NCBI GenBank assembly: GCA_949482135.1
Contig: CASYFC010000014.1
Location: 1 to 35,597, forward strand
Reading direction: 5' to 3'
From: an uncultured Clostridia bacterium
Lineage (GTDB): Bacteria; Bacillota; Clostridia; TANB77; CAG-508
DNA length: 35,597 nt
Part shown: one piece after another, positions 34,320 to 35,597 of the stretch
How positions within the stretch are numbered: position 1 is the first letter of the stretch
How the letters are laid out: the number at the start of each line of letters is the position of its first letter
Made by a program: the position numbers and the translations under genes
Notes under the pieces: model-generated
Seen by the model: the letters and a program-made list of their open reading frames with translations, nothing else
What the model was told of the DNA's origin: nothing
The model's database searches: none

Positions 34320-34679
34320 ATGAATGAAGTTAGTCAAAAATTAAGTCCAACACAAATTTTACAAATTACTAATACTTTACGAACTATTGGACTAAAAAGC
34401 TCTCATATAGGAACAAAATTGATAAATAAATCTATTCAATACATTTTAATAAACAATTTTGACTTCTTTACTCTTGAAGAAATTTACAGCTATTTACACA
34501 GTATCTATAACTTTAATGAAAGAACAATAAAAAGTAATATAAATAATGCTATTACAAATAGAGATATAAAAAAATCAAAAGATAATTTTCAAAAAGTGTT
34601 CAACTATGAATATGATTCGTATACTTTTGAGCCTAAATCATTTTTAGAAGAAGTAAGTCGAATTATATATATGTCATAA
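34320..34679 (+). CDS. Stand-alone Spo0A C-terminal-like DNA-binding protein
   Basis: A 119-residue protein. Residues 14-80 follow the Spo0A output-domain pattern: ITNTLRTIGLKSSHIGTKLI, then NKSIQYILINNFDFFTLEEI, YSYLHSIYNFNERTIKSNIN and NAI. These correspond to the lead helices, the connecting segment and the recognition helix, and the tail (YTFEPKSFLEEVSRIIYMS) matches Spo0A's last helix. The receiver domain is absent, and sequence identity is visibly low. Such orphan domains are probably DNA-binding regulators free of phosphorylation control. AGAAAGG lies 11 nt before the ATG. Three palindromic boxes upstream may be its own or a partner's sites. Confidence 0.65.
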   Translation: MNEVSQKLSPTQILQITNTLRTIGLKSSHIGTKLINKSIQYILINNFDFFTLEEIYSYLHSIYNFNERTIKSNINNAITNRDIKKSKDNFQKVFNYEYDSYTFEPKSFLEEVSRIIYMS

Positions 34680-34707
34680 AGTGGTATTTTTTAATTAAAG
34701 TTTATGT

Positions 34708-34738
34708 TATAATACTCTTAAACAAATAGTAATTTGTA
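34708..34738 (+). promoter_or_regulatory. TATAAT box and conserved leader palindrome of the YdeI-like gene
   Basis: TATAAT (34708-34713) is followed by the 21-nt block 34718-34738 containing ACAAATAGTAATTTGT. The block is identical to the leader of the truncated gene at 1-79. The block runs directly into AAGGAGG of the YdeI-like gene. Confidence 0.5.
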
Positions 34739-34751
34739 AGGAGGATATACA

Positions 34752-35312
34752 ATGAAAGATATAATCGAATTTGCTAATAGAGAAGAATTTAGAAATTGGT
34801 TATATGAAAATTGTTTATTAAAAGATGGTGTTTGGCTTTTATTTAGAAAATCTGGAGAGCCAAAAACAATAAAAGCAAATGAAGCACTTGAAGAAGCACT
34901 ATGCTTTGGATGGATTGATGGGCAAATGCAAAGTATTGATGATAAAACTTATAAAAAATATTTTTCTATGCGTAGAGATAACAGTAAATGGTCTGAAAAA
35001 AACAAAGCATTGACAAAAAGCCTTGAGGAACGAGGACTTATGACTGAATATGGTAGAAAGAAAATAGAAGAAGCAAAAAATAATGGGCAATGGAATGCTC
35101 CAAAATCTATGGAAATAACAGAAAAACATATTTTAGAGTTATCTACTATATTAAAAGAATATGAACTTGCTTATACAAATTTTCAGTCAATGTCTCCATC
35201 AGTAAAGAAAACTTATGCTAAAGCCTATTTTGATGCCAAGACTGATGATGGAAGAAAAAAAAGAATTGCTTGGATGGTAAATAGACTTAATAAAAATCTT
35301 AAACCAATGTAG
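34752..35312 (+). CDS. YdeI/OmpD-associated (OmdA) family protein
   Basis: A 186-residue protein with the YdeI pattern: FANREEFRNWLYENCLLKDG, VWLLFRKSG, ANEALEEALCFGWIDGQMQS and KYFSMRRDNSKWSEKNKALT. The C-terminal OmdA part has LKEYELAYTNFQSMSPSVKK, then the terminal KKRIAWMVNRL helix typical of family members. The family is widespread; B. subtilis YdeI is tied to antimicrobial peptide resistance, but the biochemical role is unclear. It has a strong AAGGAGG site, and its leader is shared with the gene at 1-79. Confidence 0.9.
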   Translation: MKDIIEFANREEFRNWLYENCLLKDGVWLLFRKSGEPKTIKANEALEEALCFGWIDGQMQSIDDKTYKKYFSMRRDNSKWSEKNKALTKSLEERGLMTEYGRKKIEEAKNNGQWNAPKSMEITEKHILELSTILKEYELAYTNFQSMSPSVKKTYAKAYFDAKTDDGRKKRIAWMVNRLNKNLKPM

Positions 35313-35370
35313 TAAATAACAAATTACAATAAGTAGGGAAAATAAAATGTTGTAGAGGAGAAATTTATAT

Positions 35371-35597
35371 ATGAATAAAACAGCATGGATATTTTCATAT
35401 AAACTAAAAAAGGGTATAAGTGAAGAACAATTTATAGAATTAACGCAAAAATTACATGATGAAATTATTTCTAAAGCAAAAGGATTTATTTCTTGGGAAC
35501 ATTACTTACAAGGTGATATATGGACTGATTTTGTTCTTTGGGAAACGGAAGAAGATGCAAATAATGCAACAACAATTGGGAAAGGTAAAGAAGTAAC
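35371..35597 (+). CDS. Small protein with a dimeric alpha-beta barrel look (3' end outside window)
   Basis: The ATG at 35371 follows GAGGAG at 10 nt. The 75 visible residues (MNKTAWIFSYKLKKGISEEQ, FIELTQKLHDEIISKAKGFI, SWEHYLQGDIWTDFVLWETE) alternate strand-helix-strand as in the antibiotic-biosynthesis-monooxygenase/dimeric alpha-beta barrel superfamily. GFISWEHYLQGD and DFVLWETEEDA are suggestive, but no specific family is clear. It is probably co-transcribed with the YdeI-like gene 58 bp upstream. Confidence 0.6.
   Translation, partial: MNKTAWIFSYKLKKGISEEQFIELTQKLHDEIISKAKGFISWEHYLQGDIWTDFVLWETEEDANNATTIGKGKEV

Overview
This is a strongly AT-rich window with AGGAGG-type ribosome binding sites, the standard genetic code, several XRE regulators fused to membrane segments, a sortase, a Bce-like two-component/ABC cluster and a MobV/tyrosine-integrase element. 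It fits a low-GC Gram-positive bacterium, most likely a clostridial or related gut Bacillota lineage. The species cannot be named from the sequence. Almost all genes up to 27.2 kb lie on the minus strand; the exceptions are a sortase and a decayed XRE gene.

Layout. 0-2 kb: a truncated small membrane protein and two membrane-anchored XRE regulators. 2.1-4.3 kb: an ICMT-like methyltransferase overlapping an O6-alkylguanine repair protein, then a HAD phosphatase and a small membrane protein. 4.3-5.8 kb: a large unknown protein with an ADP-ribosyltransferase-like N-terminal motif. 6.0-10.5 kb: a frameshifted lipase-like hydrolase, then a MerR-headed cluster (cupin/CMD protein, Fe-S aldo-keto reductase, ECF transporter S component, DUF1893 protein) behind a textbook 19-bp-spacer MerR promoter. 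10.6-15.4 kb: response regulator (frameshifted), histidine kinase, ABC ATPase and FtsX-type permease. 15.4-17.2 kb: exonuclease III, tcdA and a zinc ribbon protein. 17.3-18.4 kb: a plus-strand sortase with a long N-terminal extension. 18.4-22 kb: another membrane XRE, a GIY-YIG protein, and an ECF sigma factor overlapping its DUF4179 anti-sigma-like partner. 22.1-27.2 kb: XRE pseudogene, asnS, a GNAT, a CbrC-type protein and an Eis-like acetyltransferase.

27.4-33.6 kb: a tRNA-Pro(UGG) gene followed by an integrative mobilizable element. It carries clustered integrase-arm-like repeats, a DUF6809-like protein, a MobV relaxase, a DUF3848 protein, a run of perfect hairpins, a tyrosine integrase, an excisionase-like protein, a frameshifted DUF3846 gene and an XRE repressor. 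The element's right end was not found.

33.6-34.7 kb is the most interesting stretch. Divergent from the XRE repressor are two consecutive strong promoters on the same strand, each driving a structured, terminated RNA without a convincing gene. RNA2 (about 107 nt, three stem-loops) shows in the loop of its terminator a segment complementary over 21 nt (one 2-nt bulge) to a segment of RNA1. In RNA1 that segment looks like a Shine-Dalgarno/start region and can also be masked by RNA1 itself. Immediately downstream are three TTGCA-N5-TGCA boxes and a small protein resembling the Spo0A DNA-binding domain without a receiver. This looks like a compact RNA-antisense RNA-regulator module that I cannot assign to a known family.

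Two repeat observations run across the window. Five copies of a 29-bp REP-like hairpin (TGAAAY-N9-GTCCCT-N2-ATTTCA) lie between 0.19 and 10.65 kb. A 21-nt promoter-proximal leader is shared exactly by two genes at opposite ends of the window. Several conserved genes carry single-base frameshifts. Three of these have one extra base directly before GG, at a CGG triplet of the coding strand, which may be real decay or a systematic sequence error.
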